Origin: a virus
Strand: one strand, 5' to 3'
IMG/VR virus record: IMGVR_UViG_3300022752_000256
Span: 1 to 31,837 of that record
Length of the DNA stretch: 31,837 nucleotides
A model generated the notes under the pieces. That model ran no database searches. It was not told the DNA's origin and worked only from the letters and a program-made list of their open reading frames with translations. A program made the position numbers and the translations under genes. Below, piece by piece: positions 22,755 to 29,441 of the stretch. The first letter of the stretch is position 1. Each line of letters starts with the position of its first letter.

Positions 22755-23327
22755 ATGACCACGATTGCAGGCTACCAAGGCAAAGGCTTTGCCATCCTTG
22801 GAGCTGACAGTCAAATCACCGATGGTGACAAACGCATCATTTCGCCTTCAACGCCAAAAATCATCAAGGTAGGCAAGTACCTCTTGGGTGTCTGCGGAGA
22901 TTGCCGCCCCGGTGATGTGCTTATGTATAATTGGAAACCGCCTGCCTACGATGGCACCGACCCCGTAATGTTTATGGGTCGAAAGGTGATTCCAAGCATT
23001 ATCAAGGCGTTCAAAGACAATGGCTACGATTACCAAAAAGAAGGCGCGAGCTTTGCCTACTTGCTCGCCTTCAATGGCAACATCTTTGAAATTGGCAATG
23101 ATCTAGGAATCTCGCAATCAATAGACTTCACCTACGGCATTGGGTCGGGTAGCGCCTACGCCCTTGGCTACCTAACTTCAATGGCAGATGTTTATGGCGA
23201 GGCAACAGGGGAAACACTAAACATTGACACCGCAAGCAACGCGATCAAATCTGCCCTTGAACTTTCAGCTAAGTTTGATGTGAATACAGGCGCACCATTT
23301 CAGGTGGAGATTCAATTTAGCCGTTAG
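22755..23327 (+). CDS. Proteasome/HslV-like Ntn hydrolase
   Basis: 190 residues. M-T-T-I-A-G-Y followed by F-A-I-L-G-A-D18-S-Q and S-P-S-T-P-K35-I resembles proteasome beta and HslV subunits, where the Thr after Met becomes the nucleophile and Asp17/Lys33 complete the site. G-V-C-G-D-C-R-P-G-D matches the later conserved glycine turn. The ATG at 22755 puts the Thr pair at the N-terminus and has a -10 box 7 bp upstream; an in-frame ATG at 22659 would bury the Thr. It opens the rightward early block, facing away from the minus block. The function may be proteolysis or another N-terminal hydrolase task; unknown. Confidence 0.78.
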   Translation: MTTIAGYQGKGFAILGADSQITDGDKRIISPSTPKIIKVGKYLLGVCGDCRPGDVLMYNWKPPAYDGTDPVMFMGRKVIPSIIKAFKDNGYDYQKEGASFAYLLAFNGNIFEIGNDLGISQSIDFTYGIGSGSAYALGYLTSMADVYGEATGETLNIDTASNAIKSALELSAKFDVNTGAPFQVEIQFSR

Positions 23328-23395
23328 CGTGTCGCGAATAAGGTTTTGGTGTAGCGTGTGTCACCCTTGACCTTGAACGGAAAGGAAAACGCCAA

Positions 23396-23479
23396 ATGTT
23401 TTGGTTAGCTCTAGTTGTAATTATTATTAGCACGATTTCGATTGTCGGCATTTTTGCTGATAACGATGGCGAGATTTAA
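23396..23479 (+). CDS. 27-residue single-span membrane peptide
   Basis: M-F-W-L-A-L-V-V-I-I-I-S-T-I-S-I-V-G-I-F-type stretch (about 20 hydrophobic residues) followed by a short acidic tail A-D-N-D-G-E-I. AAAGGA lies about 9 nt before the ATG, and the stop overlaps the next gene's start (TAATG), both signs of a real gene. The 68 bases before it hold no other gene and no promoter I can support. The function is unknown; it may act on the host membrane early in infection. Confidence 0.6.
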   Translation: MFWLALVVIIISTISIVGIFADNDGEI

Positions 23480-23832
23480 TGTCTAAAGCCAAAGCAAAGG
23501 GAACCTCAGCGGAAACTGCCGTTGTGAAATTCTTAATTGATAACGGTTTTCCCTACGCCGAAAGAAGGTCGCTCAACGGGTCAGTTGATCTCGGCGATAT
23601 TACAGGAACCCCTGCATTAGCTTGGGAAGTTAAAAATCACAAAACATATAAGATTCCTGCTTGGTTAAAAGAAACCGAGTTGGAAACCAAGAACGCTAAA
23701 GCAGACTTTGGCGTTTTGGTTGTAAAACCTAACGGCGTTGGTGTCACCAACACCGCGAATTGGTGGGCGATTATGTCGCTAGAACAAATCACCAATTTAC
23801 TTCGAGAAGCAGGCTACGGAACAAGGAGATGA
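23479..23832 (+). CDS. Holliday-junction-resolvase-like PD-(D/E)XK nuclease
   Basis: 117 residues. K-G-T-S-A-E-T-A-V-V-K-F-L starts the fold with E12; D37/D40 lie in S-V-D-L-G-D-I; W-E50-V-K52-N-H-K is the E-x-K motif. This order (Glu in helix 1, Asp, then Glu-x-Lys) is that of archaeal-type resolvases and related phage nucleases, and I recall close patterns among actinobacteriophages. It would cut branched DNA during replication or before packaging. It overlaps the WhiB-like gene by 4 nt (ATGA). Substrate not proven by sequence. Confidence 0.8.
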   Translation: MSKAKAKGTSAETAVVKFLIDNGFPYAERRSLNGSVDLGDITGTPALAWEVKNHKTYKIPAWLKETELETKNAKADFGVLVVKPNGVGVTNTANWWAIMSLEQITNLLREAGYGTRR

Positions 23833-24296
23833 ACTTTGACATATTCAGCGATTCCCCAAAGTTTACCGAAGCCAAATGTGCGCAGATTGAGGATAAGGAT
23901 TATTTCTTTCCGGACAATAAGCGCGATGAGGCAGAACGACTGCCCCAACTTCAGCAAATCTGCGGGAGTTGTATCCACAGAAAGGAATGTTTGGAGTACG
24001 CACTTGACAAGCGAATTGTTTATGGATTTTGGGGTGGATACACCGCCGATCAACGGCGCAGTATCAACCGCAAAGGTCGCAGAACTATAATATCTAAGAA
24101 GGCAATTATGATTCATCAGATGTTATGGGAAAACAAAAGCGCCAACGAAATTGCCATCACTCTTGAGTGTTCAAGCCAATATGTTTACAAGGTTTCAGCT
24201 CAACTTGCGAAGGCAGCTAGAGAAGGAGCAATCCAATCAAACCAACAGACAAACAAATCATTAGACGAATCATCCTTATTGTGGTGGTTAGCATAA
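23829..24296 (+). CDS. WhiB-family regulator with C-terminal helix-turn-helix
   Basis: 155 residues. C17, C45-x2-C48-x5-C54 and G-F-W-G-G (66-70) are the iron-sulfur ligands and G-(V/I)-W-G-G turn of WhiB proteins. R-K-G-R-R follows as the basic tail. Unlike short WhiB forms, it adds about 70 residues with a helix-turn-helix (K-S-A-N-E-I-A-I-T-L-E-C-S-S-Q-Y-V-Y-K-V). WhiB proteins bind the main sigma factor in Actinobacteria, so the phage may redirect host RNA polymerase. The ATG overlaps the upstream stop; AAGGAG directly abuts it, so translation may be coupled. Confidence 0.88.
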   Translation: MNFDIFSDSPKFTEAKCAQIEDKDYFFPDNKRDEAERLPQLQQICGSCIHRKECLEYALDKRIVYGFWGGYTADQRRSINRKGRRTIISKKAIMIHQMLWENKSANEIAITLECSSQYVYKVSAQLAKAAREGAIQSNQQTNKSLDESSLLWWLA

Positions 24297-24667
24297 TGAC
24301 TTCACTTTTAACACAGGCAATCAATCCGACACCTGCAATTCCTGAGTTGGTAATCTACAAAGAGCGCCCACCTTTGATGCAGGTAAATCACAAAGAACTC
24401 GCCCGCGAGTTACTTACAGCAAAAGACTTCAAATGTTTTAACGCACTTATGGTTCGTGAATCACATTGGAAGAATAAAAAGAATCCAACAAGCTCAGCCG
24501 AAGGGGTTGGGCAATTGTTAGATTCAACTTATAGAAACCTTGGGCTAAAGCGGAGTTCATCCGAAGTCGCCCAAACCGTTGCTGCCCTTGCTTACATTGG
24601 CAGAAAATATGGTTCAGGTGGCCCCTGCGCTGCCTGGACAAAATGGAAAAAAGACAAATGGTACTAA
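24296..24667 (+). CDS. Lysozyme-like / transglycosylase-fold protein
   Basis: 123 residues, start overlapping the WhiB-like stop (TAATG). C-F-N-A-L-M-V-R-E55-S-H-W offers the catalytic Glu of the lysozyme-like family, then A-E-G-V-G-Q-L, A-L-A-Y-I-G-R-K-Y-G and C-A-A-W-T-K at the end match transglycosylase domains like those of actinobacterial resuscitation or aggregation-promoting proteins. No signal peptide is clear, though the N-terminal 20 residues are mildly hydrophobic. Its place among early genes, far from the lysis block, is odd. It could assist lysis or be packaged in the virion. Confidence 0.75.
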   Translation: MTSLLTQAINPTPAIPELVIYKERPPLMQVNHKELARELLTAKDFKCFNALMVRESHWKNKKNPTSSAEGVGQLLDSTYRNLGLKRSSSEVAQTVAALAYIGRKYGSGGPCAAWTKWKKDKWY

Positions 24668-24685
24668 AAAACTTTGGGGGTTAAA

Positions 24686-25003
24686 GTGACCGTTGAAATA
24701 GAGAAAGGCATCGTTGATTTCGATGCCGATGCAAATGCGTGGCTTGAGCAATACAAAGCTGCGTTGTTAAAGATTAAGGAATGGACAGAGGTTGCAGACA
24801 TTGCCCGTTCACACTTGGAAGCCGCCCTTGGCGATGCCCAAGTTGGGATGTTTGGTAACCGCCCTGTCATTCGATGGTCGGTTGTTGAGTCAAAACGATT
24901 TGACACTAAGCGGGCGCGAGAAATCCTGCCTGCTCAAGTGATTGACTTGCTTGAAGTTGTTTCAACAACACGCCGATTCACCGTTGTAAGAGATGATGAA
25001 TAG
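24686..25003 (+). CDS. Recombination-associated small protein of unknown function
   Basis: 105 residues from the GTG at 24686, which has GGGGG 5 nt upstream; a TTG at 24674 lies inside that site. The N-terminal half is helical (W-L-E-Q-Y-K-A-A-L-L-K-I-K), the second half has strands V-I-R-W-S-V-V-E-S-K-R-F-D and ends in R-R-F-T-V. Similar proteins accompany RecB/Cas4-like exonucleases in phages, with the R-W-x-x-V-x-S-x-R-x-D stretch as common element. It probably acts with the exonuclease gene that follows 3 nt later. Confidence 0.7.
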   Translation: MTVEIEKGIVDFDADANAWLEQYKAALLKIKEWTEVADIARSHLEAALGDAQVGMFGNRPVIRWSVVESKRFDTKRAREILPAQVIDLLEVVSTTRRFTVVRDDE

Positions 25004-25006
25004 CAG

Positions 25007-25750
25007 ATGACCTTTGCACCTTTGAACACTCCAAGTAAGGCGCTTGCAATTGAATTGGGCGAGATTATTACCCAAGCGGGTATTTTCTCGCCCCGTTCGC
25101 AGCAGGTTTACATTGGCCCAAGTGAAGTGGGGCAAGAATGTACCCGCAAGTTAGCTTACAAATTACTTGATTGGGATAAGGTGAATGTCAGTAGTGGGGG
25201 CAATTGGGCAGCTCAAGTTGGAACTGCCATTCACTCACACTTGGAAGGCATCTTTGCAAAGTTTCCTGATCGCTTTGAGGTTGAGAGCAAGGTTAAGATT
25301 CGTGCCAATCTTGCCGGGACAGTTGATCTCTATGATAAGGAAAACGGAATTGTCATTGATTGGAAAACAACCTCACCCGCTAATGTCAAGGAGAAGCGCA
25401 ATAGCGGTGCGAGCCAACAACAGATAATTCAGGTTATGTTGTACGCCTACGGCAAGGCGCAAGAGGGCCACGATGTTAAGCAGGTTGGGCTTGCCTTTCT
25501 CCCAACTGGCGGCCAAATATCGGATATGTACCTTGAGCTTCATCCTTACGATGAACAAATTGCCGTAGGCGCACTTCAACGATTAGATAATGTTTATGAA
25601 TTACTCTCAACAGTTGATGTTGAGAAATCACCTACGATGTGGGCAGTTATTCCTGCGGTGCCATCGCGGAATTGTAATTACTGCCCCTACTTCAGACCAT
25701 TCAGCACCGATTTATCGGTTGCCTGCAATGGAGATACGGAGCCAAAATGA
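25007..25750 (+). CDS. Cas4/RecB-like exonuclease (PD-(D/E)XK)
   Basis: 247 residues. H76 in G-T-A-I-H-S-H-L-E-G, D107 in A-G-T-V-D-L, D118-x-K120 in I-V-I-D-W-K-T-T and Q142-x3-Y146 in Q-V-M-L-Y-A-Y are the motifs of RecB-type nucleases. C45, C223, C226 and C240 may hold an iron-sulfur cluster as in Cas4 and AddB. The protein probably resects DNA ends for recombination-dependent replication, together with the ssDNA-binding-like protein at 26129. It is followed by an ATGA-coupled small gene. Confidence 0.87.
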   Translation: MTFAPLNTPSKALAIELGEIITQAGIFSPRSQQVYIGPSEVGQECTRKLAYKLLDWDKVNVSSGGNWAAQVGTAIHSHLEGIFAKFPDRFEVESKVKIRANLAGTVDLYDKENGIVIDWKTTSPANVKEKRNSGASQQQIIQVMLYAYGKAQEGHDVKQVGLAFLPTGGQISDMYLELHPYDEQIAVGALQRLDNVYELLSTVDVEKSPTMWAVIPAVPSRNCNYCPYFRPFSTDLSVACNGDTEPK

Positions 25751-25983
25751 CTTATGAAGAATTAGTGTCAAAATTACTCATTGAAAAAGGTTCTGCAATT
25801 GGTGATGCCATTCTCGCAGTAGTTGAACTACATAAGCCTAAAAAAACAGTTTTACAAAATGGAATCAACGCAGGAAATTTTGCAATAGGATGCGCAACCT
25901 GCATTAGCAAAAGCAGATATGAAACAGCAAATGCAAAGTATCCTTGCTCAACTATTCAAGCAATTGAAAAGGAATTAGCCTAA
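25747..25983 (+). CDS. Small conserved phage protein with Cys motif
   Basis: 78 residues, coupled to the exonuclease gene by ATGA. C-A-T-C (about 49-52) and a later Y-P-C-S-T-I give a possible metal site, and the ending P-C-x-T-I-x-A-I is a pattern I have seen in small proteins of actinobacteriophages. The first third is helical (E-E-L-V-S-K-L-L). No enzymatic motif is visible, so a zinc-binding accessory protein is the best description. Confidence 0.72.
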   Translation: MTYEELVSKLLIEKGSAIGDAILAVVELHKPKKTVLQNGINAGNFAIGCATCISKSRYETANAKYPCSTIQAIEKELA

Positions 25984-26132
25984 TGTGCTGCACCGATGGT
26001 TGCGCCTGCGGGATTCCCGCAAAAACAATCAATGATATAGCCAAAGAATTGGCTGAACTATCACCACCAATAGAGTTGGAAAACCAACAAAAACCAAGCA
26101 ACACCCAAACAGAAACGGGGGATGTCAAATGA
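25983..26132 (+). CDS. 49-residue protein with N-terminal cysteine cluster
   Basis: M-C-C-T-D-G-C-A-C-G places four Cys in the first nine residues, followed by a short helix (I-N-D-I-A-K-E-L-A-E-L) and a polar Gln/Asn/Thr tail. It begins at the overlap TAATG with the previous gene and ends with ATGA overlapping the next, so it fills the space with no slack. The Cys cluster may bind a metal ion. I do not recognise a family. Confidence 0.6.
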   Translation: MCCTDGCACGIPAKTINDIAKELAELSPPIELENQQKPSNTQTETGDVK

Positions 26133-26575
26133 CATTCAGCGCACCAAGTAGTTCCACCGAAAGTGTCAAAGTAGCTGACCTTGCCGGTGCTTTGTTAATT
26201 ATCGAACCAACCGAATATAAGGTTGGAATTCAAACCGTTCACGGTGAAACCGATGCAATTGAAGTAAACATTGTTGATCTTGATAACAATAAGACTTACA
26301 ACAATGTTTTGTTCTTCAATGTCGCACTAAAGAACGCACTCAAGGCAAAGGTTGGGCAGAAAGTTCTAGCTCGCATCGGGCAAGGCGTTGCCAAGCCAGG
26401 TAAATCCGCACCTTGGATTCTAAATGATGCAACAGGCGATGTCGCAGCAGTTGCCAAGGCAAATGCCTTCATTGGCGGGGCGAATACCCCTGCCCCTGCG
26501 GTGATTGATACACCTGCGGGGATTACACCTGAAGTTGCTGCACTTTTGGCACAATTAGGCGCACAACAGAAATAA
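26129..26575 (+). CDS. OB-fold, ssDNA-binding-like protein
   Basis: 148 residues. An N-terminal strand-rich region (D-L-A-G-A-L-L-I-I-E-P, A-I-E-V-N-I-V-D-L, N-V-L-F-F, V-L-A-R-I-G-Q-G) and G-K-S-A-P-W-I-L fit a small OB barrel, with an Ala/Pro-rich tail after residue 110. This layout is found in many actinobacteriophages next to exonuclease genes and is often taken to be an ssDNA-binding protein. It is probably abundant and binds the single strands made by the exonuclease and helicase; function is inferred from context and fold pattern. Confidence 0.7.
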   Translation: MTFSAPSSSTESVKVADLAGALLIIEPTEYKVGIQTVHGETDAIEVNIVDLDNNKTYNNVLFFNVALKNALKAKVGQKVLARIGQGVAKPGKSAPWILNDATGDVAAVAKANAFIGGANTPAPAVIDTPAGITPEVAALLAQLGAQQK

Positions 26576-26583
26576 ACTAAATC

Positions 26584-26610
26584 TCCCCGTTTCATCGTTG
26601 TTGGCGGGGA
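26584..26610 (+). terminator. Hairpin after the ssDNA-binding-like gene
   Basis: TCCCCG and CGGGGA pair over 6 bp around a 15-nt loop, starting 9 nt after the stop. There is no T-run, so termination is uncertain. It may instead frame the tRNA-like element that starts 2 nt later. Confidence 0.35.
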
Positions 26611-26611
26611 A

Positions 26612-26676
26612 CGAAATGGCAGGTTTGCGTTGGCGGGGGGAAGCGCCTTCAGTTGGTTCGATTCCAACCATTTCAC
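26612..26676 (+). ncRNA. Compact tRNA-like cloverleaf element (degenerate tRNA?)
   Basis: A perfect T-arm GTTGG-TTCGATT-CCAAC (26652-26668) is followed by CATTTCA, which pairs over 6 of 7 positions with CGAAATG at 26612-26618, the open pair being C1 with A72 as in bacterial initiator tRNAs. Between them lie a mini hairpin GCA-GGTT-TGC and an arm GGCG/CGCC with an 8-nt G-rich loop. Total length is 65 nt, short for a tRNA; no T33 or clear anticodon is seen and no CCA is encoded. It may be a decayed or specialised tRNA-like RNA. Confidence 0.45.
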
Positions 26677-26699
26677 GGCTACAAAACAAAGGGGAGAAT

Positions 26700-26870
26700 G
26701 TGCCAATCATTGATTACAAATGCCCGAAGTGCGAAGTGGTGATGCCAATCTTTCGCAAGGTTGATGAAGCTGAAATTCTATATGGATGCAGCAATTGCAA
26801 GGTACCGATGGAAAGGATTTGGGCGGCACCTGCCGTTCATTTTAAGGGAACGGGTTGGGGGAAAGATTGA
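26700..26870 (+). CDS. FmdB-type zinc ribbon protein
   Basis: 56 residues from the GTG at 26700, preceded by GGGGAG. C8-x2-C11 and C30-x2-C33 form a zinc ribbon, and the end A-A-P-A-V-H-F-K-G-T-G-W is the standard C-terminal signature of the FmdB family of small regulatory zinc ribbons, common in Actinobacteria. A longer reading from 26598 would run through the tRNA-like element and is rejected. It may bind nucleic acids or modulate transcription. It overlaps the next small gene by 4 nt. Confidence 0.85.
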   Translation: MPIIDYKCPKCEVVMPIFRKVDEAEILYGCSNCKVPMERIWAAPAVHFKGTGWGKD

Positions 26871-26983
26871 ACGATGATTGCCCCAATTGCAAAAGACAGG
26901 TGAGATGGGCGCACAAAATGTGCGGGCAAGATATTGTCAGAGAATGTTTAACTTGTAAGCATAAAGAACACTTGACTAAATAA
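26867..26983 (+). CDS. 38-residue zinc-finger peptide
   Basis: TTG start overlapping the FmdB-like stop (TTGA), with GGGGGAAAG upstream. The peptide has C5-P-N-C8, C19, and C27-L-T-C30, flanked by many Lys, Arg and His residues, so a small zinc finger that binds nucleic acid is plausible. The gene ends 13 nt before the next ATG. The Cys pattern together with the ribosome binding site supports a real gene even though it is short. No family is recognised. Confidence 0.55.
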   Translation: MNDDCPNCKRQVRWAHKMCGQDIVRECLTCKHKEHLTK

Positions 26984-26996
26984 AAGGGGCAACGGA

Positions 26997-27134
26997 ATGG
27001 TAAAAGAAATCAGAATCAAAGAAAGTTTATTTTTAACTTTTGGCACTCGCAAAGGTTTTGGCTTGGGAATCGTAATTGATAAGTGGTCCCTATCAATTGA
27101 TCTTGGCCCATTGTGGATGGCGTTGGAGTGGTAA
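26997..27134 (+). CDS. 45-residue beta-rich small phage protein
   Basis: AAAGGGG lies about 10 nt before the ATG. Strands alternate with Gly turns: L-F-L-T-F-G-T-R-K-G-F-G-L-G-I-V-I and S-L-S-I-D-L-G-P-L-W-M-A-L-E-W. Small proteins with this F-G-x-R-x-G-F-G-L-G ... G-P-L pattern are frequent in actinobacteriophages, as I recall, with unknown function. It is followed by the HTH-like gene 7 nt later, so all belong to one transcript. Confidence 0.68.
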   Translation: MVKEIRIKESLFLTFGTRKGFGLGIVIDKWSLSIDLGPLWMALEW

Positions 27135-27141
27135 AAGGATA

Positions 27142-27330
27142 ATGAGTGATTATCCTCTGGAGTATATTTTTGAACAATTAGATCGTGGCTTTGATTTGGA
27201 ATTTATCGCCAAGGATGCAGGCGTTCAGCTTGATTCCTTAACGCGCAGATTAGATCGAGCAAGAAAAGCAGAAAAGTTAAAGCACCGGCATATTGTAATT
27301 TTAGATAGATTCTTGGGGAGAATAGAATGA
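27142..27330 (+). CDS. Small helix-turn-helix-like protein
   Basis: 62 residues, ATG at 27142 after AAAGGAT. F-E-Q-L-D-R-G-F-D-L-E-F-I-A-K-D-A-G-V-Q followed by L-D-S-L-T-R-R-L-D-R-A-R-K looks like a helix-turn-helix with a basic recognition helix. It overlaps the primase-helicase gene by 4 nt (ATGA). It may bind the nearby candidate origin or regulate the replication block; that is inference, since no family can be named. Confidence 0.7.
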   Translation: MSDYPLEYIFEQLDRGFDLEFIAKDAGVQLDSLTRRLDRARKAEKLKHRHIVILDRFLGRIE

Positions 27331-29441
27331 ATAACGCAACCCTAACCACCGCGCTTCGCTTCTTAGCTGAGGGCATCAGCGTTGTTCCTGTCGCAAATGA
27401 CGGAAGCAAGCGCCCTGCCTTATCTTGGCAGAAATACCAAGAGCAACTGCCAACTGCCGATGAATTATTGCTTTGGTTTAAGCACGATGTTGATGGCATC
27501 GGTGTAATCACAGGCAAGGTATCGGGCAACCTTGAAATGCTAGAGCTTGAAGGTCGAGCAGTATCACAAAAGATGCACCTTGACATTGCTGAGATTGCCA
27601 ACAACTCAGGGTTAGGCGAACTTTGGCAGCGCCTAAATGCAGGATATGTTGAGATAACGCCATCAGGCGGGTTGCATTGGCTCTACAAAGTCCTTGACGG
27701 GGATATACCTGGCAACACCAAGTTAGCGCGAAAGCCAGGCGAAAACGGCGGTGTGGATGTGTTTGCCGAAACGCGAAGCGAAGGCGGGTTCACCATCACC
27801 GCGCCATCGGGCGGTTCAACCCACCCCAACGGTGGTAATTGGACACTAATCGGCGGTTCAATTGAGGCAATCCCAAAGATTACGATGCAGGAAAGAGCAG
27901 CCCTTCACCAAATCTTTGCGATGTTTGATGAGATGCCAAAGGCGCAAGTAATTCAGGCAGATGTAGTTGCTAAGCACGATGGCACCCTAAGCCCCGGTGA
28001 CGATTACAACGCCCGCATCACTTGGGATGAAATCTTGCTACCTCTTGGTTGGTCAAAGGTTTATCAAAAAGGTGAGGCAACAGTATGGCGCAGACCGAAT
28101 AAGAACGAAGGCATCAGCGCCACCACGAATTTCAACGGCAATGACAAACTATTTGTTTTCTCAACCTCAACCATCTTTGAAGCTGAAAGTTCCTATTCTA
28201 AGTTTGCCGCTTACGCTCGCCTCAACACCTCAGGGGATTTTAAGCAGGCTGCCCAACAATTAAGAAACCTTGGCTACGGGGCAACAGAACTCAAAGAACT
28301 GCAACCCACCAATAATTTATTGGCAACAAATGCCATTGAAGCCCCGCCACAACCCACCACCGCCAATCTAAGCGATGATGAGTCAAGTTGGAAGCCAATC
28401 CAACTAAATGATTTCTATGATGGCTTATTTCAGATGCCGACAGCCACAATCTTGAAGCGAAGTGACGGCGCGGGGTTGATTTATCCTGGCAAGGTTCACT
28501 CATTTTATGGTGAATCCGAGTCGGGAAAGTCTTGGATTGCTCAAATTGCCACCGCCGAATTGCTCAAGATTGATAAAAAGGTCATCTATATTGACTTTGA
28601 ATCCGACCCAATTGACATTGTAAATCGCCTTAAAACCTTAGGCGTGAGTAGGGCCAACCTCTTGCAATACTTCTCATATATTCGACCTGATGGCCCAAGA
28701 GATGTAACTGACCCATATTGGCACGATATTCTTGAACCGAACAGGTCGGATTTAGTGATAATTGATGGCGTAACCGAAGCTCTAACAATGTGGGGCGGGC
28801 AAACTAAAGACAATGACGAAATCACCCGTTGGATGCGAGTATTTCCAAGAACGGTAGCAAAAGCCTCTGGCGCTGCCGTTGTGCTGATTGACCACATTAC
28901 TAAGAACGCAGAAACACGCGGGCGTTTTGCCATTGGCGGGCAGAGCAAGTTGGCAACAATTGATGGCGCTGCCTACCTATGCGAACCAATTGAATTGTTA
29001 GCACCGGGCAAGATCGGCACAATATCGTTGCGGGTGACTAAAGACCGCATTGGCGATGTGCGCCGAAAGGCAGGGGCGCAAAGGGGTAAAGATCGGATGC
29101 AGGAAGCGGCTATCTTTACCGTTGATTCAACTCGCCCGCAGATGGAATATGTGATCGGTGTGCCATTGCGCGAGGATGAGGCAGATGCCAACCGCGAGTT
29201 CAAGAAACTCAAAGAGGTAGCTGAGTTCATCCACAACCACCCCGGTTCAACCCGCCGAATGGTTCAGGATGGGGTTGCAGGTTCTAAAGAGTCCATTGGC
29301 AACATCATTGGCGATTTGGTGGCAGGTGGATGGATTGAAAACAGGGGCAATGATAGGTCATTTGTTCTTTATCTGTCAGAGATCGGCAAAGATCATTTCA
29401 GCTTTGTTGATGCCAAAATCTCTTACTTGGGGGCAAATTAG
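27327..29441 (+). CDS. Primase-polymerase and RecA-like helicase fusion
   Basis: 704 residues. Residues 1-190 are a bifunctional primase/polymerase-like domain: G-V-I-T-G-K-V-S-G-N-L-E-M-L-E-L-E (E73/E75 where DxD is usual), S-G-G-L-H117-W and D144 in G-V-D-V-F. A helical middle domain follows. Residues about 370-620 form a RecA/RepA-like ATPase with Walker A G-E-S-E-S-G-K-S near 395 and Walker B L-V-I-I-D-G near 477, plus D-H-I-T-K. The last 70 residues resemble a winged helix. It should prime and unwind phage DNA. No separate DNA polymerase gene is present, so host polymerase is probably used. Confidence 0.9.
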   Translation: MNNATLTTALRFLAEGISVVPVANDGSKRPALSWQKYQEQLPTADELLLWFKHDVDGIGVITGKVSGNLEMLELEGRAVSQKMHLDIAEIANNSGLGELWQRLNAGYVEITPSGGLHWLYKVLDGDIPGNTKLARKPGENGGVDVFAETRSEGGFTITAPSGGSTHPNGGNWTLIGGSIEAIPKITMQERAALHQIFAMFDEMPKAQVIQADVVAKHDGTLSPGDDYNARITWDEILLPLGWSKVYQKGEATVWRRPNKNEGISATTNFNGNDKLFVFSTSTIFEAESSYSKFAAYARLNTSGDFKQAAQQLRNLGYGATELKELQPTNNLLATNAIEAPPQPTTANLSDDESSWKPIQLNDFYDGLFQMPTATILKRSDGAGLIYPGKVHSFYGESESGKSWIAQIATAELLKIDKKVIYIDFESDPIDIVNRLKTLGVSRANLLQYFSYIRPDGPRDVTDPYWHDILEPNRSDLVIIDGVTEALTMWGGQTKDNDEITRWMRVFPRTVAKASGAAVVLIDHITKNAETRGRFAIGGQSKLATIDGAAYLCEPIELLAPGKIGTISLRVTKDRIGDVRRKAGAQRGKDRMQEAAIFTVDSTRPQMEYVIGVPLREDEADANREFKKLKEVAEFIHNHPGSTRRMVQDGVAGSKESIGNIIGDLVAGGWIENRGNDRSFVLYLSEIGKDHFSFVDAKISYLGAN

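Noticed and set aside
23325-23359. Direct repeat TAGCGTGT twice, 27 bp apart
   Set aside because: Only 8 bp and no further copies or promoter elements; chance is likely.
26598-26699. Longer N-terminus of the FmdB-like protein
   Set aside because: The added codons run through the tRNA-like element; the GTG at 26700 has a strong GGGGAG site and gives the family's usual length.
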